Shown: one piece after another, positions 10,085 to 20,615 of the stretch | Layout of the letters: each line of letters opens with the position of its first letter | How positions within the stretch are numbered: the stretch's first letter is position 1 | Assembly (NCBI GenBank): GCA_001466705.2 | Contig: LATX02000234.1 | Location: 62,001-126,000 of the forward strand | DNA: 64,000 nt | Direction of reading: 5' to 3' | Source of the DNA: Moniliophthora roreri | Lineage: Eukaryota; Basidiomycota; Agaricomycetes; Agaricales; Marasmiaceae | The notes under the pieces: generated by a model | Databases searched by the model: none | Seen by the model: only the letters and a program-made list of their open reading frames with translations | Told to the model about the DNA's origin: nothing | Program-made: the position numbers and the translations under genes

Positions 10085-11532
10085 ACATAGCAGATCCCAT
10101 TCTGACTACATGCACAATGCGTCCGTCAGGTAACGTTACCTCTTGCACTTCATGGTCTGGGATCCCCACAAACACCGGTACTAAATCATCGGGGTCCGTT
10201 ACATCTCCCCCAGCCGCCTCTTCATTGTTCTCTGTCTCCCCAGAGATCATCATTGTAGTCACACCCATAGAGATTGTAGTTAGGAGGCCGTGTGCTCCCG
10301 GGATTGTCTGTTCGAGGAAATCGATGCGGCCTTCGTCGGAGACTACAATGCCAAGGTATATGCCCAGGCGCAAATAGTCCACACTCCTTGCAACGGTAGT
10401 TCGGACAGTTGCGGGCGTGGTGGTGTGCCACCCAGCACACAGGGCACAGAGAAACTTGTAGACCTCGTCCACGGTTGCTCTCCATTCCGCCTCTTCCGCT
10501 GTTTCGGAGACTATCTCGTCATCCCATACTGAAGCTTGAGGTGCTGTACCTGGTGGGGGTCCACGTACCCCAGGGGTTTGTGAATGTCCTTGTATCAATC
10601 TGAAGCCCTGGGTTGGCTCAGATGGCATCTCGGATGCTGACGAAGGCAGGGTTGAATTGTCCATTTGCCAAGAAAGGTACTGAGGAGGGGGCGAGTTGTT
10701 CATTGTTGACGTTGAAGGGGTCGAAAGAGGGTGGTGATGTAGGTTGGGGCTGAGGTTCGGGGGGAGGAGTGGGAGAGTCTGAGGCGATACCAATGGACTG
10801 GGCATAGATGGGGGAGGAGTCCTGACTGGTACTATCGGGGGGGTATGTAAGCCCGGAGGGAGAATCGGGATCAGAAGGGGGCTCGAGTTTGACAGAATCA
10901 AGATCGGAGGAGGGCTCGAGCTTGGGGACCAAGGGGGCAGGACCAGCCGTCCCAGATAAAATAGACTCTGTTCCGGCACGATGGGGACAAAATTGGTGTT
11001 GATTGCAGGCAAGCTCCACAGCTGCCCTGATCCTGGCACGGTACGTCTCTGCTGCTCGTAGGAATGCTGGATCATTTGGATCTGTGTCGCAAATGTCTGA
11101 GGAGAGGGGACCTATCCCAGTCAATGAGGTGGGGGGTTGGCGTTCTAGATTTTCTAAATCAATATTGAAAGACGGTACCATCATCGGCCCCTGCAACGTC
11201 AAGGGGCTTGGTCCAGCAGCCATTGCATTGAAAGCCAAATTAGCTGCATATACATTTGTCTCCTCAATGATCGCATTGAGGGAGGCATGTTGGGCCTGAA
11301 GGCATATAAGACCGTCAACGGCGAATTGTAGGTGGGGCTGTCCCACAATCGCGTTTCGAAGGGAATCGTTGTGTCTGCTGGTATTGACCAGGAAAAGCAG
11401 TTCGAAGGGAGAGGGATTAAAGGGTCCGGTGTAGGTAATGTTGTCAGAAAAAGGAGCAGTTCCGGGGGGAGGGTTGAGGAGGCCACGAGCATGATAAGAG
11501 CTAGTGCTGGAGGAAGAGGATGCATTTGACAT
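10083..11532 (-). CDS. Extra ORF after pol: Pro/Ser-rich protein with tandem CCHC knuckles
   Basis: An ATG at 11532 lies 22 nt after the pol stop, on the same strand and inside the LTRs. The first frame encodes 304 residues. An ordered N-terminal part (about residues 30-190) is followed by a Pro/Ser/Asp-rich linker with repeated KLEPPSD-like units, and the frame stops at 10618. Coding-like sequence goes on in a second frame (WDDEIVSETAEEAEW), then returns to the first frame for two zinc knuckles. These are CPVCWVAHHHARNC (C-X2-C-X4-H-X4-C) and CKECGLFAPGHIPWHC (C-X2-C-X6-H-X4-C), within 10485-10222. It then switches again for a C-terminal end near VQEVTLPDGRIVHVVRM, stopping at 10083. Either small indels or frameshifting are involved. 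Its position is that of env in other Ty3/gypsy elements, but it has no signal peptide or membrane segment. A nucleic-acid-binding role is inferred from the knuckles only. Confidence 0.65.
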
Positions 11533-11554
11533 GGTGTGGGGGATGTCTTTCTTG

Positions 11555-14500
11555 CTACAGCTTATTCTTGACTATATAGTCAAGGTATATGTCCATCGCG
11601 TGTTCCAATTCCTCTTTTGTCTTCCATTCATTGTGTGAAGAGTCGAAACCCTTCCATGATACAAGAAAGCATCTAGGCCTCCGCAGCGGCTTGTGACCTA
11701 TGATCGCTTCTATTTCGAACTCTTTGTGACCGTCTATTATGTCCAGAGGTGGTTCTAGAAAGTTCTTTCCATGGGCTTTGGTCTCTTTGTATGGTCTCAA
11801 CAAGCCGGCGTGGAAAACGGGGTGAATTCTCCACTGTGATGGGAGTTTCAACCTGTATGTCACGGGCCCCATGACCTTCTTGATAACAAAAGGCCCTTCT
11901 CGTTTGGGTGAAAGCTTCTTGCTGGGGTATCCGAAGTCGAGGTTTTTCCCTTCTAGCCACACCTTTTGTCCTTCCGTAAACTTGTCTGTCCCTTTATTCG
12001 CTCGTTCGATCATCTTCCTCCGCGCTATCTCCATCATTCCAGCTACTTCTCCTCGCAGTTTTCAGAGTTTATTCAGGCGTTCTTCCACCGACGGGACAGA
12101 GGTCTTTTCAAAGGCCGTTGGTAACGGTCTCAGGTTGTATCCCATGATCATAAAGAACGGAGAGTTCCTAGTTACCGAATGAGTTCTGTTGTTGTGTGCA
12201 AACTCCGCCATGTGGAGATATGAACTCCATTCGGTCTGTTCTTTCGAGCAGAACATTCTAAGATATATTTCCATTTCCTGATTGACTCTTTCAGTTTCTC
12301 CGTCGCTCTGAGGATGATAAGCAGTACTCATCGCGTGTTTCACTCCTAGAAGTTTCATCGTTTCTTGAAACACCATGGCCGCGAATCTGGGGTCTTGGTC
12401 AGAGATGATCTTGTCTGGTAATCTGTATTGTTTGTATACATTGTGTAAAAGAAGTTCTGCTGCTTGGGGGGCGTCCAACTTCTTGGTGCATGGAATGAAA
12501 ATAGCCCCCTTTGAGGATGAATGGTCTACCATGACCATTATTGTATCAAAACCATCTGATTCTGGCAGGTCCATTATGAGATCCATAGTGATGATCTGAA
12601 AGAGGGTGGCATTCGGGGTGCTTTGGATTGGCTGCAGCCCCACTTTCGTCGGATGTGTTGATCTTCATTTGTTGACATATGGTGCAGCCATCAACGAAGC
12701 TCTTGACGAATTTAGCCATTCCTGGCCACCAATAATCCCGTTGCACGAGGTCCAGTGTTCCAAACTGCCCAGGGTGACCGAATGGTTGTCCCTCATGTAT
12801 TGTTCACGTGATATCCCGCCAGAGAACCATGTCATCCGGAATGTAAATCCTCCCTTTATACCGGATCAAACTGTCGTTGATTTCCCAATCAGATAATGCC
12901 AACTTGATCGGTGGCAGTCCAGTGGTTGACAGTGCTTCTAAAGCCATCTTGTGAAAGTCATCCGACCCCAATCAATCTTTTAACTTATCTTGTAGTTCTA
13001 CATCAACCATGTTGATGAACAGCCAGTCTGGTAGCAGTATGACGTCCTCGTTGTCATTATCGATTCCATGTATGTGATCATCTCTCCTGGAGAGCGCATC
13101 CGATTGAACCATTTCCCGTCCTGGAACATGTAGTAATCGCAGGTCGAACATTGAGAGAGTGAGACTCCATCTGGCTTGTCTGCGATTCAATTTCTGTGCT
13201 GTCCGGAAGTAAGTGAGGTTCTTATGATCACAAAGAACTGTCACTGGGTAAGGTCCTTCCATCAGGTGGTGTTGCCATGTCTCTAGAGCCCGGACAATCG
13301 TGAACAGTTCCCTGTCATAGATCTCATAGTTTTGTTCCGTCGCATCGAAGGCATGTGAAATATAACCACATGGGTGTAGTTCTCCATCAGGTCCCTATTG
13401 TCGGAGAACTCCACCAGACGCCCATTTCGATGCATCGGTTTCGATTACGAACGGTCGCTTTGGATCAGGTAGTCGTAAGACCGGTTCTTGTTGAAATCGC
13501 CGCTTCAAGGTATTGAACGCTGCTTCACAGGTTGGGGTCCAGTTGAATGGAACACCTTTTTTGGTGAGGTCGTACAGCGGTTTTGTGATGGCAGAATAGT
13601 TTCCAATGAACTTTCAATAAAAGTTTGTGAATCCAGTGAAGCTCCGTACTCTGGTCACTGTCTTCGGGGCTGGCCACTCGCTGATTCCGGAAAGTTTGGT
13701 TTGGTCCATCGTGATTTGTCCTGGTCTGATGACAAGACCTAAGAAATCTATCTCGCATATGTCAAACTTGCATTTATGCGGCTTCAAATATAGATCTTGT
13801 TCCTTTAGTCGCTGCAATAGACGAATGGTCCTTTCCCAATGTTGTTCTTCCGTTTCCGAGTAAATGAGAATGTCGTCCATGTATACAAGACACCATCCTT
13901 CTGCCATGAAATCCTGTAAGACGTCATCCATGAAAGCTTGGAAAGTAGTGGGGGAATTCATCAGCTCAAAGAACATCACGGTCGGCTCGAACAACCCCCT
14001 ATTAGTTTTGAACGCTGCTTTCCATTGGTCCCCATCCTTGATCCTGACGTTATTGTAACCGTTACGGAGGTCTAACTTCGAGAAGATGGTGGCGTCTTTG
14101 AGTTTATCGATAAGGTCTGATACGAGGGGCAATAGATAGGCATTTTTCACAGTCCCGTGGTTCAAACGCCAGTAGTCCTGAGTAGGCCATAGTTTTCCTT
14201 TCTCCTTTTTCCCTACAAAGAAGAACGGAGACGCCATGGGAGATTTCAACTTCCGAATATATCCTTTCCGTAAATTCTCTTTCAAGAAGGCGTCCAGTTC
14301 AGTTTGTTCCAGTGCCATGAGAGAGTAGACCTTGCAATCCTGTGGGGTAAATTCCAGTTTCAACTTGATTGTGTGATCGTAAGATCTGGATATCGGGAAT
14401 TGTTCTGCTTCCTTGTCTTCGAACTGTCCCTGGTATCGTGACAAGTACTCCAGTATTGCCGTCGGGGTATCTGAATTTGTCTTCTCAACACCGTGTTCCA

Positions 14501-15047
14501 GTCGCTGCGAGGTGGATAACTTAGCTCTGATGTCTATCCTATGGATGAGCTCCTCAGGCGATTCGAAGTCTAAAATTCCTGCAACCCTTGGGATCTTTAT
14601 GTAATGTTTGCTTGGGAAGGTTGTTCATCCAGTGATCCAATCCACATCTGGGTTATATTTCCGTAACCATGGTAGTCTCAAAATGACTTCTTCCTTCCCT
14701 AATCCTGAGATCAGGAAGGTATCCGTCATTTGTTTTGTCCCAATGGTGTATTGTGCCGTGACCGATTGCGTAATCCATGCCGTTTTGTTGGCCGTCCCAT
14801 CTACATTGAATACTTTGATTCAGTGGGGTAATTGTTTTCGTTCGAGGCCCAGTTTTGTGGCCTTTTCAGGACTCATGAAGAGTCCTCCCGCTCCAGAGTC
14901 TAAGAGCATGTTTGTTCCGACTTTTCCTATCTCGTCGTTGTAAGACAGTGGGATGTGCATAGAATTTCATGACTGCTTAGCTAATACAATGTTCGAGATA
15001 GATATTGGAGGTGGCGGGGAGAGCATCAGTCTCTTCCGCCATTTTAA
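11555..15047 (-). pseudogene. pol: pol of chromovirus: PR-RT-RH-INT-chromodomain, broken
   Basis: The domains read in order. An aspartic protease has LLDSGAGGLF near 14900. Reverse transcriptase (14444-13614) has YMDDILIYS. RNase H begins ETDASKWASGG near 13430. An integrase zinc-binding region has CTICQQMK (about 12690). The integrase core keeps all three acidic residues: MDLI, SDQDPRF and SDGETERVNQE. The C-terminal domain ends in a chromodomain (FLVSWKGFDSSHNEW). In-frame TGA codons lie at 14967, 14820, 14625, 13614, 12972 and 12062, with one TAG at 13395. A frameshift between the zinc-binding region and the catalytic core lies near 12640. The chromodomain normally directs integration towards modified histones. 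This copy cannot make an intact polyprotein. Confidence 0.9.
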
Positions 15048-16369
15048 AAACCCTCTGCTTCCATAATGTCCAATAATTCCGTCTGCTCCTGAGCTTCCTG
15101 TTCTCATACAATAGCCTGGATTTTAACGTATGCTTCTCGAGCACTCAACTTTTTTTTCTCTTCCCTCTTCTCTCCTCCTTGCTTTGTTGGGCAATCCCAA
15201 GACATATGTCCTTGTTTGGCGCATCGGAAGCACCACCCGTCCACCATATACTTCTTTCATTCTTCGTCGCTCAACTGATTTGAGATCCGGTTAATCGAGA
15301 TCTTCTTCTTTTTATTGTCAGTGATCCGGAACCTCTTCAGCTTCTGTACCGCTTCATAGTACTTGTACTGTTCATCATAACGAATGGCCGCTTCGTACCA
15401 TCCTTCAAGGTCTGTGGGTCTTCCCTGCGGTTGGTTCAATATTTTTGCTGATAGCGAATTCGGTAGCCCTTTATGAAAGATGTGAATAAGGGCTTGGTCG
15501 TCATATCCCGATTCATCAGCCATGACTCGAAATTCGTTGACATAATTGTCAGCTCTATCGGTCATCTTGGCTTCTTCGATTTTGATCTGGGCTTCAGCCT
15601 GTATGTCTGCCGGTAAATAGTGCTTTTTGAACTCATCTTTGAGTTTGCTGAAGGTCAGCTCGTCTTGTCCACTCTTGTGGTCGAAAATCTTTCTACTCTG
15701 AGTCTTCTTCCACGATTCGGTGTTCTTTCCTCTCATGTACGATAGCATGAACAGGCATTTCTTTTCGTCGTTGTCGTATTCGGTTGGATGCATCCGGAGA
15801 TATATTTCGACCTCCATTAGGAACCTCTTGGTATCCTTTCTGTCGCCTTCAAAAGGGTCTGGAGCCGCTACTTTGGATCCCTTGTTCTTCTTCTTCTCCA
15901 TTTCCTCCAGGACCGCAGTTGAGATCTCGATCATCATCTGCATCTGAGTCCTGTCCTCCCTCGGTTTGGGTTTCGGGGTTGAGCTGCCACCTTTGGACAT
16001 TGTTCCTTCTTTGTAAGCGCTGAAGAATGACAAGCTGGTCGATTCTTCTGGTGATTTCTCTGTCTTCTCATCGGAGTTCTCGAAGCTCTCGTTTGTAGGC
16101 AAGTCTTCGTCGGTGAATTCTGGGATCGAGCTGTTCTTGGTCTCGGCGGCTACTGGTTCTTCGGTATCTGTTGTTTCATCGTGCCCACACAAGTCGCTCA
16201 ACTGCCAGAGAGCGCTCTGCCAGTGATGGCGGGTTATAATCGTATGTGAAGTTGATGCAGGGTTCCCCAGGATGCCAATCCCTAGCTTGGCTAGCCGTTC
16301 TGTCAGAGAGATATCTTGATCGATTCGTTTCTCTTGCTCCGCAGTCAGTGGTGACTTTGGAGGTGTCAT
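15044..16369 (-). pseudogene. gag: gag of chromovirus, with nonsense codons
   Basis: The ATG at 16369 opens a 370-codon frame. It has an acidic N-terminal third and a retrotransposon-type Gag core (residues about 165-330, with FEGDRKDTKRFLMEVEIYL and FKKHYLPADIQAEAQ). The frame stops at a TGA (15257-15259), but the same frame continues at once with a CCHC knuckle CFRCAKQGHMSWDC. It meets a second TGA (15104-15106) and ends at TAA (15044-15046). Both TGA codons are what a C-to-T change in CGA (Arg) would give. I infer that the original Gag included the knuckle. Pol follows in the -1 frame, overlapping at a T5A run. Confidence 0.85.
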
Positions 16370-16407
16370 GGTGAGTGGTGCCTAAACCTCGATAGGTTGG
16401 CAATAGA

Positions 16408-16419
16408 TCAGCTTGACCT
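16408..16419 (-). promoter_or_regulatory. Self-priming primer-binding site
   Basis: Two bases inside the 5' LTR, the sense strand reads AGGTCAAGCTGA. Its exact reverse complement TCAGCTTGACCT occurs in the sense strand of the LTR itself (16566-16577 and 9855-9866). Tf1-type chromoviruses prime minus-strand synthesis with the 5' end of their own RNA in this way, without a tRNA. I infer the same here. Confidence 0.75.
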
Positions 16420-16421
16420 TA

Positions 16422-16782
16422 TGTTACGTCACTTGCGCAGCAATGTCAACACCTCTACAATACCAACATGGCAAAGTAGAGTTCAGGTTCAAGTTCGAGT
16501 TTCGCTCAGAGGATCTGAGGTTCTGAGTTCCAACGGTTCTTTGCCAACACAAGTTATGATTAACCAGGTCAAGCTGAAGAGCTACGACCCAGTTTACAGT
16601 CCTTAAATAGGTACAAGGTATATACTCATTTGTACTTACTAGAACGCTATAGAACTTGGTAGAACGTTTAGTAATACTACATTGGAGCCGTATCACAGTC
16701 ATATCGAAAGGCATAGAAAGAGAAAGAAGGAAATGCGGTCATGTGGTAGTACAAGCGGAGAAAAAGAAATGAGTCCGTAACA
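16422..16782 (-). repeat. 5' LTR of chromovirus
   Basis: This 361-bp LTR is upstream in the sense direction. It carries the predicted promoter: a TATA-like TATTTAA (16603-16609, minus strand) and, 32 nt further on, the 12-nt sequence complementary to the primer-binding site. Confidence 0.95.
16566..16609 (-). promoter_or_regulatory. Predicted LTR core promoter and transcript start
   Basis: In the sense direction a TATTTAA box (16609-16603) is followed 32 nt later by the 12-nt self-primer (16577-16566). A TATA-to-start distance near 30 nt would place the RNA 5' end exactly at the sequence that must pair with the primer-binding site. The two observations support each other. The same pair is present in the 3' LTR (9892-9898 and 9855-9866). 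Confidence 0.6.
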
Positions 16783-16787
16783 ATCAC
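16783..16787. repeat. Target-site duplication ATCAC (right)
   Basis: This is the partner of 9706-9710 and immediately follows the TAACA end of the LTR. Confidence 0.93.
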
Positions 16788-17858
16788 ACACCAAGTTCTG
16801 CTCAGAAGCTTGGGTCCATATATATTATCAGCATCCCATTTCCAGATCAATTTTTAGGCTCATTCATGTTCCCCATACCTAGTGACATTACAACTTGACA
16901 GTGTTCAGTTTCCATTCTTTGCTCTATTTCTGGAAGTAATGAACTTATTCTGGATCCAGAGCTTCATGGAAGATCTGAGGCTCCCAAACCTTGGGTTTGA
17001 AACTCCCCACCTAATCACGCATTCACCACATTGTCTCCGGTTGACTATGTTGCGATCTATTCAGTACGTGCTTCACTGTGAAAATGCCTCCGGTTTCCCG
17101 AGGAACTCTACATGTACCCTAAGCAAGTTCCTCACATGATCCCAGAACGCATGAAGTCGGACTCTAATATCCTCCGTTCCTAGATACTGATACGTACACA
17201 AACATTTACCAATAATCGCGGCGCTAAGACAGGGCCAGCGCAAATTTGCACTTAGCGGAGCGATTTCCCAGCCTTTAACGTCGGTTTGTCGCGTTTCGAT
17301 AACGAACGCGGAACGAAATGACAAGTGCTAGGAGGGTGCTTGGTGTGGCTGAAGACTCTTGGGTGTAATGAGAGCAGATGTTGGCATCTCTTGTTTCTTG
17401 GGGCGGATCGGACAGGAGGAAGGAACAAGTTGTCGATCTAAACCTACATACGGTGTTTGACCCTGTCTCCTAACCATCAGAAACGAACCAAAAACCGTTT
17501 GATTCTGACCTACAAATCCCAAAGAGTGTACAGGTCAAAAATACTATTACAGATCAACGAGCGGAGTGGGTTTCAAAGGAACGGCAAGTAAAAAGAAAGT
17601 GTCTTTTGAGTGTCCTATAGAAGAACGAATGACAGGAATTGCTGCATAGTCCAAGGGTATTCATTATATGGGTAGTGGGGCGGTAAAAGAAAAGGCGAAA
17701 AGGTATAAATACACCAAATGATTAAAGATCCCAGAAATGAGATAATAAAGATAGAGTCAATGCATGTGGAGATATCCAATGAGTAGCATTGTCCAAAGGA
17801 GAAATGAAAACGCAATTTCCTCCCAAAAACAAATATGCTTGAGGAAACCAACCTCTCG
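16788..17858. other. Gene-less boundary between transposon island and genes
   Basis: I see no convincing coding sequence. A minus-strand frame at 17073-17324 (83 codons) has no recognisable motif. The part nearest 17858 is presumably the 3' untranslated region of the LIM gene. Confidence 0.5.
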
Positions 17859-20354
17859 TCACCGTAAATCACTTCCCCCAATACCCGAACCACCACCAAG
17901 CCCAAGATCAATGAACCTTGTTACCCTCTTCAACGCTTTCCTGTCCTCCCAACTACCGTCGACCTCTTCATCGTCATCGCCGTAGTGTGACAGATCGTCG
18001 TCGTCATCTCCATATCCATATAAGCCAAATACACCTTGACTCGCCCTCTTTGCATGCTCTTCACATAGCATTAGACCGTCGATTTCCCAATATTCAGTAA
18101 GCCGCTCCTTACACGCCCGCGCACCGGGATACTCGCATAACATGTGTTCAGGGTGATAACGTGCACCTGTGTGTGAGACGGCGCATGGACCTTCGATAGG
18201 CTGCCCACATGTAGTAGCGGTACAAAGGGAGCGGTTGGCTTCATGATAGTGATACGCGCAGAACGGTTTACCCTCGTAAACATAGAATGTTTTATTCGGA
18301 AAGGGTTTCTAAACGAAGAAGTCAGCCTTGGCAAGACAGCATGAACATTTGTGGAGCGCTTACATGGCAGGTGTGACAATTGAAGCAATCCTTATGGTAT
18401 TTACCCTTAAGTTGGCCATCCGACGATGACACTGCGTGCTTTTCGATGGGTAAATTACACCTCCGACACTAAAAAAAAAAAAAAAGCTATCAGTGCATGC
18501 CACAGAATAAGGAAAACTAGGAAACTGACCTTGGGCAAATACATGTTCTTCCAGCATCTTTCACATAGAACGCTCCCGCCATCAACTTGTATCCATTTAC
18601 CGTCTTCTATCCGCTTCTCGCATCTAACGCAAGTTTTACTTCTCTTCTTTCTCTCCACACCCTTTTCCGTACTTCCTCGTTCGGTATTTGCCCGCGCAGG
18701 TAATTTGGGTGTTTCAATCTTGGGTGACGTGTAACCGCCTAGGCCTTGCACCGTGTTGCTCCGAAGGGGCGCACCTTTCGATGCCGGCGGTGATGCTGGG
18801 GTCGAAGGGAATCTTGTTGTTGTTGGTGAGAAGCCTTCATCACGTAGAGTAAAGGACCACTGCTTCTCCTCGTCCGGTGATGGAGACGCAGAGAACATAT
18901 TTGCATTCTCTTTCCCGTCGACCGTCTTCTGGGAAGATATCGAAGCCGAGTTCTTGCTGTGATGCGTCGAAGGGAGTGCAGGTATCGGTGGTGCGGCCTC
19001 CTTCCCTTTCTGACTCTTCCTGCTTGAACTGCGGCTCATCCTTGCCGAATTGCTTCTTCTCATGAGTTCTTTCATGTCCTCGTCGTGATCCTCGTAATCG
19101 GTAGAGTCTGCGTATGCGAGACCATATTCCGACTCTGAACCGATTGATGATGTAGACTTACGTCGTGAACTCGATGGTTCCCTGGGAGGCGATCCAGGCG
19201 TGACATGAGTCTTGGGGGAGGTACGGCCCTGAGGAATCTTGTTTCTATCAACTGGTCTGGCGCCGGGAGTGAGAGCGTCCGGTGTTCGAGGAGACAGAGG
19301 AGAAGAGACGGAGGAAAAATCAGAAGAATATGAGCCAGAAGTCAAGGGAGGCGTCCCATTGACTAGAAACAAATATTTTGGTAAGAATAAATACAGGAGA
19401 GTCAAACCTCTGCTTACCTCGCTGAACTGCAGCCATATCAAGGAACTGCGGTACGTTAGGGTGCAAATTTGGACTTGACTGGAGTGGGACGACGAACAGA
19501 GCGGCCTGCGCTGCTGCGGCAAATCCACGACGACCCACGCCAGCCATACCAGCTTCGCCACCAGTCACAGTGTCAGGTTCTGGACTTCTTGGAGTTGAAA
19601 TGGAAAGAGGATGCGGAACAGGTGTTGAAGAGGGAATGGGTATGGCCATTGGGGCGGAGGACATGATCGAAGCGTGTGAAGGGTTCGTATGATGCATCGG
19701 AGGCAAACGTCGAGGTGAAGGAGGAACTTGTTTGGTAGATGAATGAGAAGGTTGCGCTGTATGTGTCGGGGGAGGTCTCGCAAAGTGATCTCTATTACTG
19801 GGAGTGGATGAAGCAAATGAGGGACGAGTAGCGTGGAGTGGAGCAAAAGGTGAAGATGAAGGTGAAGGTGAAGATGAAGCTGATGCAGATGCAGATGTAA
19901 GAGTAGAGGTCGATGAGTCCCTTGGTGACGAGAACGAGGGACGAGGCGGGGAAGAGATCCGTTCCAAAGTAGATGAAGCACTCGAAGTTGATCGAGTTCG
20001 TAACGTCGAGATGGAGGGTGCATGACTGCGTCTTGGACCGGAAGCAGATGTAGATCCCCGAAACGAATCGGACGAGTTACGTGCTGGCAAAAAATCGTTG
20101 GAGGAGGAGGAGGGAGATGGTGGAGGAGGCGAAGAAGGGCTAACAAGACGCTGGAGCCTCTGAGGAAGGAGAGATGTTGCCTGGGAGGAAGAAACTGATG
20201 GTTTTGGGAGATCTGGGAGAGGCGGTGGAGCAGGACATTGGTGTTCACCGAGTTGAGCAAGGGGAACGGGGTTATTGCAGTTGGAACACTTTACTGTTGG
20301 CAGTAGTTGAGAAATACGACCTTGTGGCTCGCTGGGGGGAGCGAGGGCCATCAT
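17859..20354 (-). CDS. LIM-domain protein, paxillin-like (Pxl1 type)
   Basis: Four exons give 774 residues. The introns are 19363-19417, 18469-18529 and 18309-18363; the exon total is a multiple of three. The N-terminus has a small CXXC...HXXC motif (CSNCNNPVPLAQLGEHQC, residues about 23-40). A long Ser/Pro-rich disordered region follows. LIM-type zinc modules fill the C-terminal 230 residues: CVRCEKRIEDGKW...CERC, then CRRCNLPIEKHAV...YHKDCFNCHTC, then CGQPIEGPCAV...YHPEHMLC. The tail is acidic and Gly-rich. In yeasts, proteins of this layout (Pxl1) link Rho GTPases and actin at sites of polar growth and septation. That role is inferred by architecture. The long poly-A tract at 20575-20616 lies in its upstream region. 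Confidence 0.85.
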
Positions 20355-20583
20355 CCCTGGTTAGCAGTTGTGGCGGTCGTGGATGAAGCAGCAAAACAAG
20401 ACTCAACCCCTGCTATCCTATTACTTACCCCCAAAAAAATACAAACAATAATAACACGCGTCGATCACCCGAAATTGATCGCTTCCGCACATACCAACAT
20501 CCATACCATACCAACCCATCGCTGTTACCCGCTTGCTTGCTAGTCTTCTCGCACTTTATCCTTTCCTGTACTGCAAAAAAAAA

Positions 20584-20615
<32 letters not shown>

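Larger units (their letters stand above)
9711..16782 (-). mobile_element. Full-length Ty3/gypsy chromovirus, decayed
   Basis: A 7072-bp LTR retrotransposon lies on the minus strand. Both ends are 361-bp LTRs with TGTTA...TAACA termini, and the insertion is bracketed by a perfect 5-bp duplication ATCAC. The order in the sense direction is 5' LTR, primer-binding site, gag, protease, reverse transcriptase, RNase H, integrase with chromodomain, an extra ORF, polypurine tract and 3' LTR. This order and the chromodomain define a chromovirus. Gag-pol carries many nonsense codons (nearly all TGA) and at least one frameshift, so the copy is not autonomous. The LTRs differ at 14 sites, all transitions at CpG or former CpG, and at none elsewhere. 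This fits a recent insertion decaying by methylation-linked mutation. Confidence 0.95.

Noticed and set aside
10618..11075. Upstream part of the 330-codon frame at 10083-11075 as an independent gene
   Set aside because: Its first 150 codons are an out-of-phase shadow of the Pro/Ser-rich linker. Only the downstream part looks coding and was merged into the extra ORF.
19565..20260. 231-codon minus frame rich in His and Leu
   Set aside because: It is an alternative-frame shadow of the Ser/Pro-rich region of the LIM protein.
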